From: Phycisphaeraceae bacterium
GTDB taxonomy: Bacteria > Planctomycetota > Phycisphaerae > Phycisphaerales > Phycisphaeraceae
Length of the DNA: 64,000 nucleotides
NCBI GenBank assembly: GCA_029260655.1
Contig: JAJDCU010000081.1
Location: forward strand, 1 to 64,000
Direction of reading: 5' to 3'
The translations under genes and the position numbers were made by a program. The notes under the pieces are model-generated. The model was not told the origin of the DNA and ran no database searches. It saw only the letters and a program-made list of their open reading frames with translations. This document shows positions 8,720 through 18,924 of this stretch, one piece after another (position 1 is the stretch's first letter; each line of letters begins with the position of its first letter).

Positions 8720-10497
8720 CAGGATTGAGTCCTCGTCGTGACCCGGACCACCTCGTCGATAGTCGTCGTGCCTTGCAGAACCTTGATGATCCCAGCGTCC
8801 CGCAACGTCTTCATCCCGTGCTCAATGGCGACACCGCTGATCTGTGAAGCGCTGGCATGGGATTGGATCTTTTGACGGATTTCGTCGTTGACCGGCAGCA
8901 ACTCGAAGATCCCCTCCCGGCCGGCGTACCCGGTCTGTCGACAGGCCTCGCAGCCAACCCCATTGCGCATCGAGGATGTGTCCAAACCTTTCGACATCAG
9001 ACCCAACTTTGCCAAATCGCCCCCCGATGGTAGGTAAGGTGCGGCACATTCGTTACAAACCCTGCGCACCAGACGTTGAGCCAAAACACCGACGAGTGAA
9101 CTGGCGACCAGGTATGGTTCGACGCCCAGATCCAGCAGACGGGTCACGGCACTGGGGGCGTCGTTGGTGTGTAACGTTGAGAACACCAGGTGCCCGGTCA
9201 GCGCTGATTGGATCGCCATGACCGCGGTCTCGTGGTCACGGACCTCGCCGACCATGATGATGTCCGGATCCTGCCTAAGAACGCTCCTTAGCCCATGTGC
9301 GAACGTGAGGCCCTTCTTCTCGCTGACCTGTGTCTGACTAATCCCGGCTAACTGATATTCGATCGGGTCTTCGAGGGTGAGGATGTTGCGTTCGGTGGCG
9401 TTGACCTGCTGCAATGCGGCGTAAAGCGTGGTGGTTTTGCCGCTGCCGGTCGGTCCGGTCACGAGGATCAGCCCGTGCTCGTACCCGATCAGCGCACGAT
9501 ACTGTTCAAGCGTCTGCGCTGGCATCCCAAGCTCAGTGAGGGAAAACAACTCCGAGCTCTTGTCGAGTAGGCGGATCACGATCCGTTCGCCGAAGCTGGT
9601 CGGCAGCGAGGCGATCCGCAGGTCGATAACCCGGTCGCCAACCTGCACTGCGGCCCGGCCGTCTTGGGCGAGGCGTTTCTCGGCGATGTTCATCCTGCCC
9701 ATCACCTTAAGTCGGCTGATGACCTCATCCTGAAGGTGTTTAGGCACGTCGAACGAGTCGTACAAAACGCCGTCGATCCGAAGGCGGACCACCAGTGCCT
9801 CTTCGTAGGGCTGAACATGCACGTCGGAAGCCCGAAGCTTGACCGCCTCGAAGAGAATCAGATTCACCAGCTTGATCACGGGGGCACGGCTGTCAACGTC
9901 CAGCAGGTCTTCACGGTCTGAGAGCTGCGCAACCTCATCCATCACGTCCTCACGGTCGATCTGAGCGATGAACGTCTGTGCCTGCCCCTCTTGCTGCTGA
10001 TAGGCGGCGTTGATGGCTGCCTGGATCTGTTGCTGCGGGGCGACCACCGGGTGGATCGGCCGGCCTAAGAACCGGCACAGCGTGTGAAGTTGTTCCAATT
10101 CTTGCAGTGACCCGGTCGCTACCATCAAAGGACCCGTACCGCTGGATGAGCCGTTGGCCAATCCGATCATTTGGTGGTGCCTGGCGAAACCGATGGGCAC
10201 CTTATCGGTAAAATCCGCCGATGCCGGATGGCCGGCTAGACTTTCCATGTACGGCACACCCACCGCTTCGGCAGTTGCACGGGCGATTGTGGGCTCGCTC
10301 ACACCGGCTTCACGCGCTAATCCGATCAGCGAAGAGCAAGACCCACCCGGGCTGCCGGCCCCAACGGGCCCAGGCCAATCCCCGCCCAATACCGCACCCT
10401 CGGCCTCGGCCAGACGCCGGATCGTGCCAGCTAATTCGTGCCGGATATCGGTCATCTCGTTAACCCACCATGCCGCCGTGGCATTTAGTACACCCAA
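8719..10497 (-). CDS. gspE: T2SS assembly ATPase GspE (system 1)
   Basis: This is a 592-aa PilB/GspE-family ATPase. An N-terminal GspE-N/MshEN-like domain (about 55-165) precedes the catalytic domain. The Walker A motif GPTGSGKTT lies near residues 348-356, preceded by RASDVHVQPYEEALVVRLRI. The Walker B region is DPDIIMVGEVRDHETA, and the His box is GHLVFSTLHTNDAPSAVTRL. A four-cysteine zinc site follows (VCNECAAPY and CEACRQTGYAGREG). The first 14 codons overlap gspD; the Met at 10455 is an alternative start. GspE hydrolyses ATP to drive pseudopilus assembly. Confidence 0.93.
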   Translation of the reverse strand: MGVLNATAAWWVNEMTDIRHELAGTIRRLAEAEGAVLGGDWPGPVGAGSPGGSCSSLIGLAREAGVSEPTIARATAEAVGVPYMESLAGHPASADFTDKVPIGFARHHQMIGLANGSSSGTGPLMVATGSLQELEQLHTLCRFLGRPIHPVVAPQQQIQAAINAAYQQQEGQAQTFIAQIDREDVMDEVAQLSDREDLLDVDSRAPVIKLVNLILFEAVKLRASDVHVQPYEEALVVRLRIDGVLYDSFDVPKHLQDEVISRLKVMGRMNIAEKRLAQDGRAAVQVGDRVIDLRIASLPTSFGERIVIRLLDKSSELFSLTELGMPAQTLEQYRALIGYEHGLILVTGPTGSGKTTTLYAALQQVNATERNILTLEDPIEYQLAGISQTQVSEKKGLTFAHGLRSVLRQDPDIIMVGEVRDHETAVMAIQSALTGHLVFSTLHTNDAPSAVTRLLDLGVEPYLVASSLVGVLAQRLVRRVCNECAAPYLPSGGDLAKLGLMSKGLDTSSMRNGVGCEACRQTGYAGREGIFELLPVNDEIRQKIQSHASASQISGVAIEHGMKTLRDAGIIKVLQGTTTIDEVVRVTTRTQS

Positions 10498-12710
10498 AGC
10501 GGTTCACTGCTTGGGAACTCTTCTTCCAGCCCGGCAAGGTTCCTGTCCTTACCCGACAGGTATTTCAAATCCACAAAACGGTCGTCACGAAGGATAATCG
10601 GGCGGATAAACACAAACAGTGTCTGCTCGCGGTGGCTGCTGTCCTCGGACCTGAAAAAGTGCTCGAGGATAGGGGTCTCCCCCAGGAACGGCACCGCTGA
10701 GATCGTATTACTGCTGTCTAACCGATTGATGCCCCCGACGACAATCGTGTATCCGTCGGGGATTGTAACCTCACTGGTTATCTTGTTCCGCTGACTGGGC
10801 GGCGGCAGATTCGCCGAACGGTCGCCCGTGAAGTTACTCAACTCTATATCGAATTCAAGTTGCAGATAATCGTCCACACTGATGCGTGGTTTGACGGCGA
10901 TGGACGTGCCCGCCTCCGCGTTGCCGCCGAGGGTCGTGGTGGAGGTGTTGTTCGAGGAATCTACGATCGCGGCGAATGGTTCGGCTGCGGTACTGCTGAG
11001 TATGCCTTCCGCGTTGTCGTTAACCAGTATCCTTGGGGCAGACATGACCGAAGCCCGGCCGTTAGTCTTGAGGGCCTTGAGGACGACATCAGCGATATCG
11101 GAACTTAACAGTGTCCCATTGAACCCAAGCCCCGGCGTCAGCGCCAACGATCCCGTAACCGCGTCGACCGTACTGAGGCCAAATGAACTGAACGTGATGA
11201 ACTCACCGTCGACGTCGCCGGCGGAGCCCGACCCACCGATCTCCACGCCGAAGGTGTACCCGTCGCTGGTATCCAGCGTGACGATGATCGCTTCGACCAA
11301 AACCTGTGGCCGGCGTTTGTCTAGAAGGTTGATCAGCCGCTCGTATACTTTCTGCTCCGCGGGGGGGGCCATGACGATAATGCTGTTGGTGTGCTCGTCA
11401 ACTGCGACACGAACGTCCGGGTCGCCTGACGGCTGGATGACGCCGTTTGGTTGGCCGCCCTCATTGGGGATTTGGTTTTTAAAAAGCGCGGGGGGCGAGG
11501 CACCGTCCTCACCGGACGGTTCCTGGGGAGGGGGACCGCTGTACGTCCCGTCCGCCACATCTAACGCCAGATACGACGAGAACCCTTCGTTGCCTTCCAA
11601 CGCCCGTATCGTCGCCAACACGTCGCCCGCCGAGGTGTTCAGCAGTTTGTAGATCCGGACCGGGTTCTGGCCCTCCAATGGGGCCGAGTCTAAATCTTGA
11701 CGCAGGCTTTCGATCTGCCCATGCACCACCTCGGTCGTGGCGACCGCCAACAGGCCCAAGTCTTCATCAATCACGAATCGGTATTGGTTTTGTCTGATCG
11801 CAGGGTCCAGTAAGCCCTGAATCAGGGCGTTGATTTGAGTCGGCGACGTGTATTGAAACTGGTACGCCCGGGTGACCAACCGTTCGGGAACGTCCAGATC
11901 AATCATCAGATTGATCGCTTCCTCGACCTGCTCCTGTATGCCCACAGCGACAATCTGGTTCGCATACGGGATCGGTGCCAGAAAGACCTGGGACGACGCA
12001 TCCTGAGCCCCGCCCCATTCGGCGCGGTGTTTAGCAGTGATCAATTCCTGAACCAACCGGGATAAGTCCGTAATACCCGCGTGCTCGGCCGTGTATGAAC
12101 GCATCACCACACCGCTGCGAGGCTCATCGATCAGCTTGAGCACCCGTTCGATCCGGGGCAGGTTGGACGCAAAGTCCGTCACGATCAGGATCGGCTGCCG
12201 GGGGATCCCGATCACGTTGCCCCCGGGCCTGGTCAGCAGCGGCTGGATCATCTGCTCCGCCTGCTTGCCATCCAGGTTGTTCAGCCTGAACACCTGTGTC
12301 ACCGCGCTGGCCCCGGTCCTCAACTCGCTGTCCGCCCGCGCGAAGGCGCCCATCTCGTTCACAGTCACGATGCGCTTCCACCCCGGTTGGTCAGCGTCGA
12401 CCATGACCAACCCCTTCATCCGCAGTACGCTCTCGAGCAGGCCCTGCAGTGTGCTCTTTGGCACCTGCCCCGGAGACTTGATCGTCACCATTTTGTTGCC
12501 GACCTGCTCGTCGTAGAGCACGTTGATATCCAGCCGCTTGGCGACGTAGTCGACCAGCACCTTCAGCTCGACGTTCTCACCGAAGTTCAGCTCGATCATC
12601 GGGTCGTCTGCGGGCGCCGCCTGTAGAGCCGGTTCGACATCCTGCGCCGTGACCGGCGCCACGGCAAGCAGAAAAAGTAACACGGCCCATATCACGGTCA
12701 ACCTGTCCAT
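10485..12710 (-). CDS. gspD: T2SS secretin GspD (system 1)
   Basis: The 741-aa outer membrane secretin starts with a signal peptide (VIWAVLLFLLAVAPVTAQ). N0 follows (IELNFGENVELKVLVDYVAK), then N1-N3 repeats (VFRLNNLDGKQAEQMIQPLL, LLNTSAGDVLATIRALEG) with an acidic/Pro-rich insertion before KNQIPNEGG. The C-terminal secretin domain has VLVEAIIVTLD, VMSAPRILVNDNAEGIL, and VTIPDGYTIVVGGINRLDSS followed by PFLGETPILEHFF. The first gene of the operon, it has a long leader. No GspS-type pilotin-binding tail is evident. Confidence 0.93.
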   Translation of the reverse strand: MDRLTVIWAVLLFLLAVAPVTAQDVEPALQAAPADDPMIELNFGENVELKVLVDYVAKRLDINVLYDEQVGNKMVTIKSPGQVPKSTLQGLLESVLRMKGLVMVDADQPGWKRIVTVNEMGAFARADSELRTGASAVTQVFRLNNLDGKQAEQMIQPLLTRPGGNVIGIPRQPILIVTDFASNLPRIERVLKLIDEPRSGVVMRSYTAEHAGITDLSRLVQELITAKHRAEWGGAQDASSQVFLAPIPYANQIVAVGIQEQVEEAINLMIDLDVPERLVTRAYQFQYTSPTQINALIQGLLDPAIRQNQYRFVIDEDLGLLAVATTEVVHGQIESLRQDLDSAPLEGQNPVRIYKLLNTSAGDVLATIRALEGNEGFSSYLALDVADGTYSGPPPQEPSGEDGASPPALFKNQIPNEGGQPNGVIQPSGDPDVRVAVDEHTNSIIVMAPPAEQKVYERLINLLDKRRPQVLVEAIIVTLDTSDGYTFGVEIGGSGSAGDVDGEFITFSSFGLSTVDAVTGSLALTPGLGFNGTLLSSDIADVVLKALKTNGRASVMSAPRILVNDNAEGILSSTAAEPFAAIVDSSNNTSTTTLGGNAEAGTSIAVKPRISVDDYLQLEFDIELSNFTGDRSANLPPPSQRNKITSEVTIPDGYTIVVGGINRLDSSNTISAVPFLGETPILEHFFRSEDSSHREQTLFVFIRPIILRDDRFVDLKYLSGKDRNLAGLEEEFPSSEPLWVY

Positions 12711-13063
12711 TTAACGCATCCCGAAATGTGAAAGAAAAGCCTCAAAGTTCTTGTATTCGAGACGTTTATGGTACCTGAAATCCAGCTAGACATGCAAGTC
12801 CTAAGATCGCGGATTTGAGGTTTTTTCCGCCAAACGATCGTCTATCCTTGACGTTTGCGCAGTAGTCATTCGTGAGCTTTGCGGGGCACCTCTCTCCTTG
12901 CTCGTACAACACCACGCCTGATGCCCTTTCTTCGCTCCCGTCCCGGGGAAGGCTTGCCTGATGGTCAGCCATGCACACGCCAGACATGTGCTGTATACCC
13001 CCAAGATGGAGATTTCGACTTGCACAAAAGTTCACGTAACGGGGTCACGGCGGACGCGCAAAT
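12711..13063. other. Leader of T2SS operon 1, possible RNA structure
   Basis: About 350 bp separate gspD from the terminator of the fibronectin-III protein gene. On the minus strand the leader can form a CAAACG/CGTTTG stem (12831-12836 with 12852-12857) and a GCGG/CCGC stem (12809-12812 with 12827-12830). Upstream lies a run containing CCCCGCAAAGCTC. Neither matches a riboswitch class I can name. An 89-codon minus-strand frame at 12766-13035 crosses it but has no typical protein features. Confidence 0.4.
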
Positions 13064-13091
13064 AGGCGGGAGCCGGTGAGGGCTCCCGCCT
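13064..13091 (-). terminator. Perfect 11-bp hairpin after the fibronectin-III protein gene
   Basis: AGGCGGGAGCC (13064-13074) pairs perfectly with GGCTCCCGCCT (13081-13091) across a six-base loop. On the minus strand it lies about 50 nt after the stop of the gene ending at 13141 and is followed by ATTTG, a weak U tract. A second small hairpin (CCCGGC/GCCGGG) sits between it and the stop. It probably marks the 3' end of that transcript and insulates the gspD leader. Confidence 0.6.
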
Positions 13092-13140
13092 AAAAGAGGA
13101 CTAATTCACCTGTATACCCGGCATCACGCCGGGCTACGGG

Positions 13141-16100
13141 TTAGTTCATCGGGCCGAACACAATGGCGCCCGCACCCAGGAAACTCTGCGAAAGACTGCT
13201 TGAGTTCGCAGTCGTCGTGCCCGTGCCCCACGGATCGGTGGCCGCGGGATGCAGGGTGACCCAGATCACACTGGTCGTACCGAACAGGCCCGGGTGGGCA
13301 CTGAACGTCCCGTCAGGATCCACGGAGATGTCCACGCCCTGGGCGTAGTACAGGTCCGTCTTGATCCACGTACGGACGTGCCAGTCCGTCGAGGGCTGAG
13401 GCATGTTCAGGATACGGCCCTGAACACCCGTGCCGATACCGAATCCGTCCAGAGTGGGCAACGTGGGAGGTCCATCAGGCAGTGTGGTTTCCACGGCCGT
13501 GTTGGAGTAACCCGAGTTGGTCCCGATCTTGTTGAACGCACGGATACGGAACGAGTAGGTCGTCGAACCTGAGAGTCCGCCGACGGTCCACGTCTTGCTG
13601 CCCGTAGCACTGCCGCCGTGAACCTTCAGGATCTCGACGAAAGCACCACCGCCAACACTCTGCTCGATGCTGAACCCGACCTCGTTGGTCGAAGCATCGT
13701 TCCAAGTCAACTGGATGTTGCTTGAATCGATCGCGCTGGCAGCCAGTGTGTTGGGGGCCGTAGGCGTACCCGTCGACGGTGCGACGATATCCGTCGCCGG
13801 GCGGAAGCCCTCGTAGTAGTCGAACGAGCTATCCATGTGGAAGAACCGGCCCAGCCACAGCGGGAAAGCGCCCGTCTGATCGACGTGCGGGTTGGCACCA
13901 CCGCATTGAGGCCAGATCGTACCCACCGAATTGGGGATAATCGGGAACTCATTGAGGTCCAGTGGCCGATCGTGGATCGAGACCCAGATGTTACGCGGAC
14001 TGAACACGGTAGCGCCCTTGTTGGCGGCGCCGGCCGGGACGATCGGGTTGGCCGAGATATCCACCTGGAAGTACCCGCCCTTGCCGATGTCGATCGTTTC
14101 AATGGCATCCGGCTCGGCACGTTCTTGCCAGATGTTCTTATCGATGTCATACCACTCGGCCCAGACATACGCGTGGTATGTCTTGCTCGGGTCAAGGCCC
14201 GTGGCGTTACCCGAGACGACACCGACGGTGCTGTCGATGCCCAGTGTATGGACGGCGACATCGACACCGGCGGTACCGGTATGGGTTGGGCTGTTGGGAA
14301 CTTCCTGGACATCCACTAAGGAGAAGTCCAAGTCCAGGAACCGAGCCGCGGAGGGCTTGATCCCATCGATGTCGTCCGGGCACCCGATCCGGGTGATCCC
14401 GTCCGTGTTGTCGTGGACGGAGACCCAGATCTTGTAGGTACCGTTGTTACCTCCGAATGAATCTGAGTCGCCGGTCGGGTTGACCGGCCGGAGGTTCGTC
14501 GCCACGAAGTGGCCCGATGCATCGATCGGCACATCACTGGACATCAGGTTCCAGACGTTCACTTCACTTTCCCAGTTCGGGTCGCCGTTGCCGGCCGCGG
14601 GGAAACCGTCATGAGTGAACTCGACCCAGGTCCTGACGTGGAAGTCCGTCGGGTTCAGGCCCTCGGCCGCGAAGTTGGTGATGTCGCCTGAAATCACACC
14701 GATGTCCGCACCGGTGCTCTTCTGGATATCGCCACTGACCGTGAGATTAGCGAACGTCAAGTCAACCAGTGCCGGCTGAATCAAGTCACGCACATCGATG
14801 TTCAGCGGGTCCTGCGGGTCGTAGAACCGATCGGTGATGACTTCGTTCAAGGGCACGCACCCATTGGTCGGGTCGCCATCGTTGAAGCAGTGATCGATCG
14901 GGTCAAGGGTGAAGCGACGGATAAAGTGGCCATTACTGTCGTGCAGGTCAAACCACCAGACGACCTTGGACACCGTGGGATCGCCGATACGGATCGGACG
15001 GATCTCGAAGTTGCCCGCCGCATCGAGCTGACCGTTATCCAAGGGATCCAGCCCACCGACGATGGTCTCGAAACCCTTGCCGCCCTGGAAGTAGTTGGTG
15101 TCACCCAGGACTTTCACGGTCACGATGACGTGGAAGTTCCTGGCCACCGTGCCTGCGGGCAGGCCGTTCACCTTGGCCTGAACCACCCCGGTAAGGCTCG
15201 GCCCCGGCTGGAAATTAGTGATGGTAAGTGTCAGCGCGTCGCCGTCGGGGACGGTCGGCACGGTGTCAAGCGCCGGCAGGGTTGCCGTCGTTGGTGTGAC
15301 GTTGTGGAACGTCTGCCAGTCGCCGAGGTTGCTGGGGAAGATCTCCAGGTTGGCCCACGACGAGAAGGTCGGGAAGAACTCGCCGGCATCGGCGCTCTTG
15401 CCCGGGAGCGGCTGGAAGTACTCGTGATAACGGATGCCTTCCAGCGAGTTGGGATACAGGGCCAGCATATCGCTGCCGATCTGGCTGATCGTGTCCTTGA
15501 GTTGAGAGTACGGATCACGCGGGTGATTCGTCGGGTCCGTATGGTCTTCACCGAAGGTCACGAACTTGCTGTTAAAGCCAAGCTGCTGCTGGGTGATGAA
15601 CTCAAGCCCAGCCGAGGTCGGCTTGCCGATGCTCTCCAGGTAGGGCAGCGCGCCTCGCGGGCCGCCGATCGCGGCGTCATCAAGGTTATGGCCCTCGTCC
15701 CACTGCTTGACACTGCGGAACCACAGGACCAGGCCTGTGCCGGAATCAACATGCTCGTACTGGTCACGGTAGCCCATCAGTGCGACTCGATCGGGCACAC
15801 TCAGAGCCGCCTTGAATACCTCAATGTCGGCCGTGCCGGCGTTGTTATCGTGGTCGACCATCGCGTGGCTTTCAGGCACGATATGGGTGCCGGCCTCGTC
15901 CTGTACGCCCACGGTCCAGTACCAGGGAACCTGGTCGGTGGCCATCACCAAGTATTGGGCGACCGCCGCCGGGTCATTCGTGATATGACCAACGCCTCGA
16001 TCGTCCTGAAGCTGACCCTTGAAACGCTTGAGCATGTCCCAGAAGCGCAACAGGATCTCGTTACGATCCGCCACAGACGACTCGGTGAAAGCACCAGGGG

Positions 16101-18924
16101 GCAGTGCCAAACCGGTGTCGAAGTCGAAACCGTTGTCGAAGGTCGGGTTCCAGATGATCCAGAACAGCGGCTCACCAGAGAAGCCCGAGATCGCCTCCGC
16201 GGTGGGGTTGCCACCGGGAATCACGCGAGGATCGGTCGGGTCGGGGGTAGGCCAACCCGCGAAGTCCTGGTTCAGAACCACAGGGCGCAGGCCGTGCGGC
16301 TCGACGTCCAGACGGATCCCGTCAAAACAGCTGTTACACGGGCCGGGCTGAGCGGTGTTCCACTCGGCGTTCTGGTAGTCGATGAAGCGCTCAACCATTT
16401 GACGACCGAAATCGTACGCCAGGCCGCCCGGGGGCAGGCCGGTCGTGCCGCCGGTCTCCGAATCGGGACGATAAATCCAGGCCGCGTCACCCGAAAGCAA
16501 TTCGACCTTGATGTTGTTGTCGTGGAAGCGAGAAATCATGTCCGCGACAGCCGGGATATTGTTGGGGTTCTCAGCAAACGGCTGGTTCCAGTTGATCGCG
16601 AAACCGAGGTCCGTAATCCCAAGGTCCAGGCAGTACTGCACCAACTCCGCGATCCGGGTGTTATCGCCGAGGATCGTCGGGTCCCAGTTCCACATGCCGT
16701 AGACGAAGTTTGCCGGGCCAACCACGCCACCGCTGCCGGTGATCGTAATATTGTCAAACCCGCGACCATCGGTTGTCTTGGAGAAGTTGTCGTACTGCTG
16801 GAACTTGATCCGGAAGTCCGGGCCATAGTCCAGGCCTGCGTTGGCGTTCACGGTCGCATCGATGTCATACACCTGATTCGTAATCGTGCCCAAGACACCG
16901 CCGGGCCAACTGGCGACGGTGTACCAAGTCACGCCGTCATCACTGACCGCCAAGCCATCGGCATTGGCTGTGCCGGTGAAGGAGCCGACAGGCATGGCCG
17001 TCTCTTCGTCATTCATATCTTCAATATCTACAGACAGCGACACGGCACTGAACCCGGTCAGGTTCAGGTGGAGGACCGCCTCGTTCAAGTTGTTATTACC
17101 GTCAACGGTAACGTCCATCTCCATCCGGCCGTTGAGCGATTCGATACGGCCCAGGGTCGCATTGGATGAGATAAATTCCCAGCCGCTCGCGGGCAGACCC
17201 GCCGTAAAGTCTTCGGTGTAAGGCATCGCCAATGGAGCGATGGCGTCCGTAGTTGCGGAAGACTCATTAGATGGCGTAGAAGCGACCGTGGCGTTCATTG
17301 CGATAACACGGTAGGTATAGGCCACCGAAGCGGACAGCCCGCCGTCAGCGAAGCTCGTCACATTGGCGGCCGTCGTGGCGACTTCAGCGAAGGCGCCGGC
17401 CCCGGTCTTGCGCTCAATGCTGAAGCCGGTTTCATTGGTCGAGTTATCCGACCACGTCAGGCCGATCGAACTCGACCCCGAAGTCGTTGCGACCAGGCCG
17501 CTGGGCGCTGCCGGCGGAGCAATAGTCGAAACCTGGATGTTGTCTAATCCACGACCATCCGTGGTCTTAGCAAAGTTGTCGTACTGCTGGAACTTGATAC
17601 GGAAGTCTGAGTTGTAACTTAGACCCGCATTGGCGTTCACTACGGCATCGATGTCATACACTTCGGTGTTAACGGTACCAAGCACACCACCTGGCCAAGT
17701 GGCAACGGTGTACCAGGTGATGCCGTCATCGCTCACAGACAAGCCGTCTGCATTGACGGTGCCGGTATACGATCCGACAGGCATGAATGTTTCTTCATCA
17801 TTCAGGTCTTCATTATCCACGGACACAGACACATTGCTTTGGCCCGCGAGATTGATGTGAAGGATCGCCTCGTTCAAGTTGTTATTGCTGTTGACGGTAA
17901 CGTCCATCTCCAGCCGACCGTTGAGCACTTCGATACGACCCAGGGTCGCGTTTGATGAGAAATACTCCCAGCTGCCGGTGGGTAGACCGCCGGCGAAGGT
18001 CTCGGTGTGGGGGAACGAAGCCGCGGTGATGATGGCCGTGCTCGCGGATGATTCGTTCGAGGCGGTTGAGTCCCCGTTCGTGTTAATGGCAAACACGCGG
18101 TAGGTGTAGGTCGTTGAGTGGGACAGGCCGGTGTCGGCAAAGCTCGTAACGTTCGCCGTAGTGGTCGTGACCGTCGCGTAGGCCCCCGCCCCGATCTTAC
18201 GCTCGATCCGGAATCCTGTTTCATCGGTCGAGTTATCTGACCAAGCCAGATTGATGGAATTGGTGCCCGCGCTGGTCGCACCCAAAGCGGTGGGCGCCGC
18301 AGGCGGCGACCCTCCCCCGCCTCCGGCCACAAAGGTGATGTCCGAGAAACCAAACGACCTGCTATTCATGTCGACGATGTCATCGGGGACCGTATTGGGC
18401 TGGTCAAAGTTATTGCTGGCCCCCAAAACCTGTACGTTGCCGTAAGTAACCGGAGCGACCGGCGTATCCATCCAGTAATACTGTGCGTTGCCACCTGACG
18501 GCGTATGCGCTTGATACACCGTTTTGTAGGTGACCCCTGCGGTCACGTTTACAGGTGTGATATTGGTGTATGACCAGTTATTCGCGGTGGTGGATATCAC
18601 CGCGGTGCCCAGCAGTGTGGTCCCTTGGTACAAAGTAACTGTCCGGGTTCCCACACCATCAAAACGAGCACCCAACTGGGTGATCTGTCCATTCACCTGC
18701 GGCACATACAAAGTCGCAAATGATGATGCCGCGCCTCCCCAATTACCCTGAATGGTGCCCGCAGGAATATGCTGCTGCATCGGGTTTTCCGCCATCGCAG
18801 ACGTGGCGGAGAACTGTAAGAACAACACCGCGGCAAACAGCACGCCCGCGCTACGGCAAAAGCGTGCAACCCCCGGGATTCCTAGCCGGTTTCCAAATTC
18901 CTCTGCTCTCGTGATAGCTTTCAT
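13141..18924 (-). CDS. Giant secreted multidomain protein with fibronectin III repeats
   Basis: This 1927-aa protein has a signal peptide (about residues 25-46, ending SAMAEN). A DUF4082-like domain (about 50-200; FATLYVPQVNGQITQLGARF) follows, then a Gly-rich linker. Next come fn3 (about 207-297), module A (303-468), fn3 (470-560), a second module A (566-730), and a region of about 400 residues starting FVYGMWNWDPTILGDN. That region alternates helices and strands like a TIM barrel, with GIRLDVEPHG near its middle, as in glycoside-hydrolase-like folds. After further beta domains comes a third fn3 near 1720-1825. The fn3/A pair is a clear internal duplication. It is probably an extracellular polysaccharide-directed protein and a candidate T2SS cargo. 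Enzyme activity is not established. No PEP-CTERM or other sorting signal is seen at the C-terminus. Confidence 0.75.
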   Translation of the reverse strand: MKAITRAEEFGNRLGIPGVARFCRSAGVLFAAVLFLQFSATSAMAENPMQQHIPAGTIQGNWGGAASSFATLYVPQVNGQITQLGARFDGVGTRTVTLYQGTTLLGTAVISTTANNWSYTNITPVNVTAGVTYKTVYQAHTPSGGNAQYYWMDTPVAPVTYGNVQVLGASNNFDQPNTVPDDIVDMNSRSFGFSDITFVAGGGGGSPPAAPTALGATSAGTNSINLAWSDNSTDETGFRIERKIGAGAYATVTTTTANVTSFADTGLSHSTTYTYRVFAINTNGDSTASNESSASTAIITAASFPHTETFAGGLPTGSWEYFSSNATLGRIEVLNGRLEMDVTVNSNNNLNEAILHINLAGQSNVSVSVDNEDLNDEETFMPVGSYTGTVNADGLSVSDDGITWYTVATWPGGVLGTVNTEVYDIDAVVNANAGLSYNSDFRIKFQQYDNFAKTTDGRGLDNIQVSTIAPPAAPSGLVATTSGSSSIGLTWSDNSTNETGFSIERKTGAGAFAEVATTAANVTSFADGGLSASVAYTYRVIAMNATVASTPSNESSATTDAIAPLAMPYTEDFTAGLPASGWEFISSNATLGRIESLNGRMEMDVTVDGNNNLNEAVLHLNLTGFSAVSLSVDIEDMNDEETAMPVGSFTGTANADGLAVSDDGVTWYTVASWPGGVLGTITNQVYDIDATVNANAGLDYGPDFRIKFQQYDNFSKTTDGRGFDNITITGSGGVVGPANFVYGMWNWDPTILGDNTRIAELVQYCLDLGITDLGFAINWNQPFAENPNNIPAVADMISRFHDNNIKVELLSGDAAWIYRPDSETGGTTGLPPGGLAYDFGRQMVERFIDYQNAEWNTAQPGPCNSCFDGIRLDVEPHGLRPVVLNQDFAGWPTPDPTDPRVIPGGNPTAEAISGFSGEPLFWIIWNPTFDNGFDFDTGLALPPGAFTESSVADRNEILLRFWDMLKRFKGQLQDDRGVGHITNDPAAVAQYLVMATDQVPWYWTVGVQDEAGTHIVPESHAMVDHDNNAGTADIEVFKAALSVPDRVALMGYRDQYEHVDSGTGLVLWFRSVKQWDEGHNLDDAAIGGPRGALPYLESIGKPTSAGLEFITQQQLGFNSKFVTFGEDHTDPTNHPRDPYSQLKDTISQIGSDMLALYPNSLEGIRYHEYFQPLPGKSADAGEFFPTFSSWANLEIFPSNLGDWQTFHNVTPTTATLPALDTVPTVPDGDALTLTITNFQPGPSLTGVVQAKVNGLPAGTVARNFHVIVTVKVLGDTNYFQGGKGFETIVGGLDPLDNGQLDAAGNFEIRPIRIGDPTVSKVVWWFDLHDSNGHFIRRFTLDPIDHCFNDGDPTNGCVPLNEVITDRFYDPQDPLNIDVRDLIQPALVDLTFANLTVSGDIQKSTGADIGVISGDITNFAAEGLNPTDFHVRTWVEFTHDGFPAAGNGDPNWESEVNVWNLMSSDVPIDASGHFVATNLRPVNPTGDSDSFGGNNGTYKIWVSVHDNTDGITRIGCPDDIDGIKPSAARFLDLDFSLVDVQEVPNSPTHTGTAGVDVAVHTLGIDSTVGVVSGNATGLDPSKTYHAYVWAEWYDIDKNIWQERAEPDAIETIDIGKGGYFQVDISANPIVPAGAANKGATVFSPRNIWVSIHDRPLDLNEFPIIPNSVGTIWPQCGGANPHVDQTGAFPLWLGRFFHMDSSFDYYEGFRPATDIVAPSTGTPTAPNTLAASAIDSSNIQLTWNDASTNEVGFSIEQSVGGGAFVEILKVHGGSATGSKTWTVGGLSGSTTYSFRIRAFNKIGTNSGYSNTAVETTLPDGPPTLPTLDGFGIGTGVQGRILNMPQPSTDWHVRTWIKTDLYYAQGVDISVDPDGTFSAHPGLFGTTSVIWVTLHPAATDPWGTGTTTANSSSLSQSFLGAGAIVFGPMN

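Noticed and set aside
12766-13035. 89-codon minus-strand frame in the gspD leader
   Set aside because: No ribosome site, domain or signal; the frame overlaps probable RNA structure. Kept only as part of the leader description.
12711-13063. c-di-GMP (GEMM) riboswitch before gspD
   Set aside because: A GCAAAGC block is present, but the GNRA-capped stem and the GCAAACC block of the class are missing.
14890-17169. 759-codon plus-strand frame inside the fn3 protein gene
   Set aside because: It is exactly antisense to a gene with clear domains, has low-complexity Arg/Val/Gly-rich composition and no ribosome site; a GC-rich shadow.
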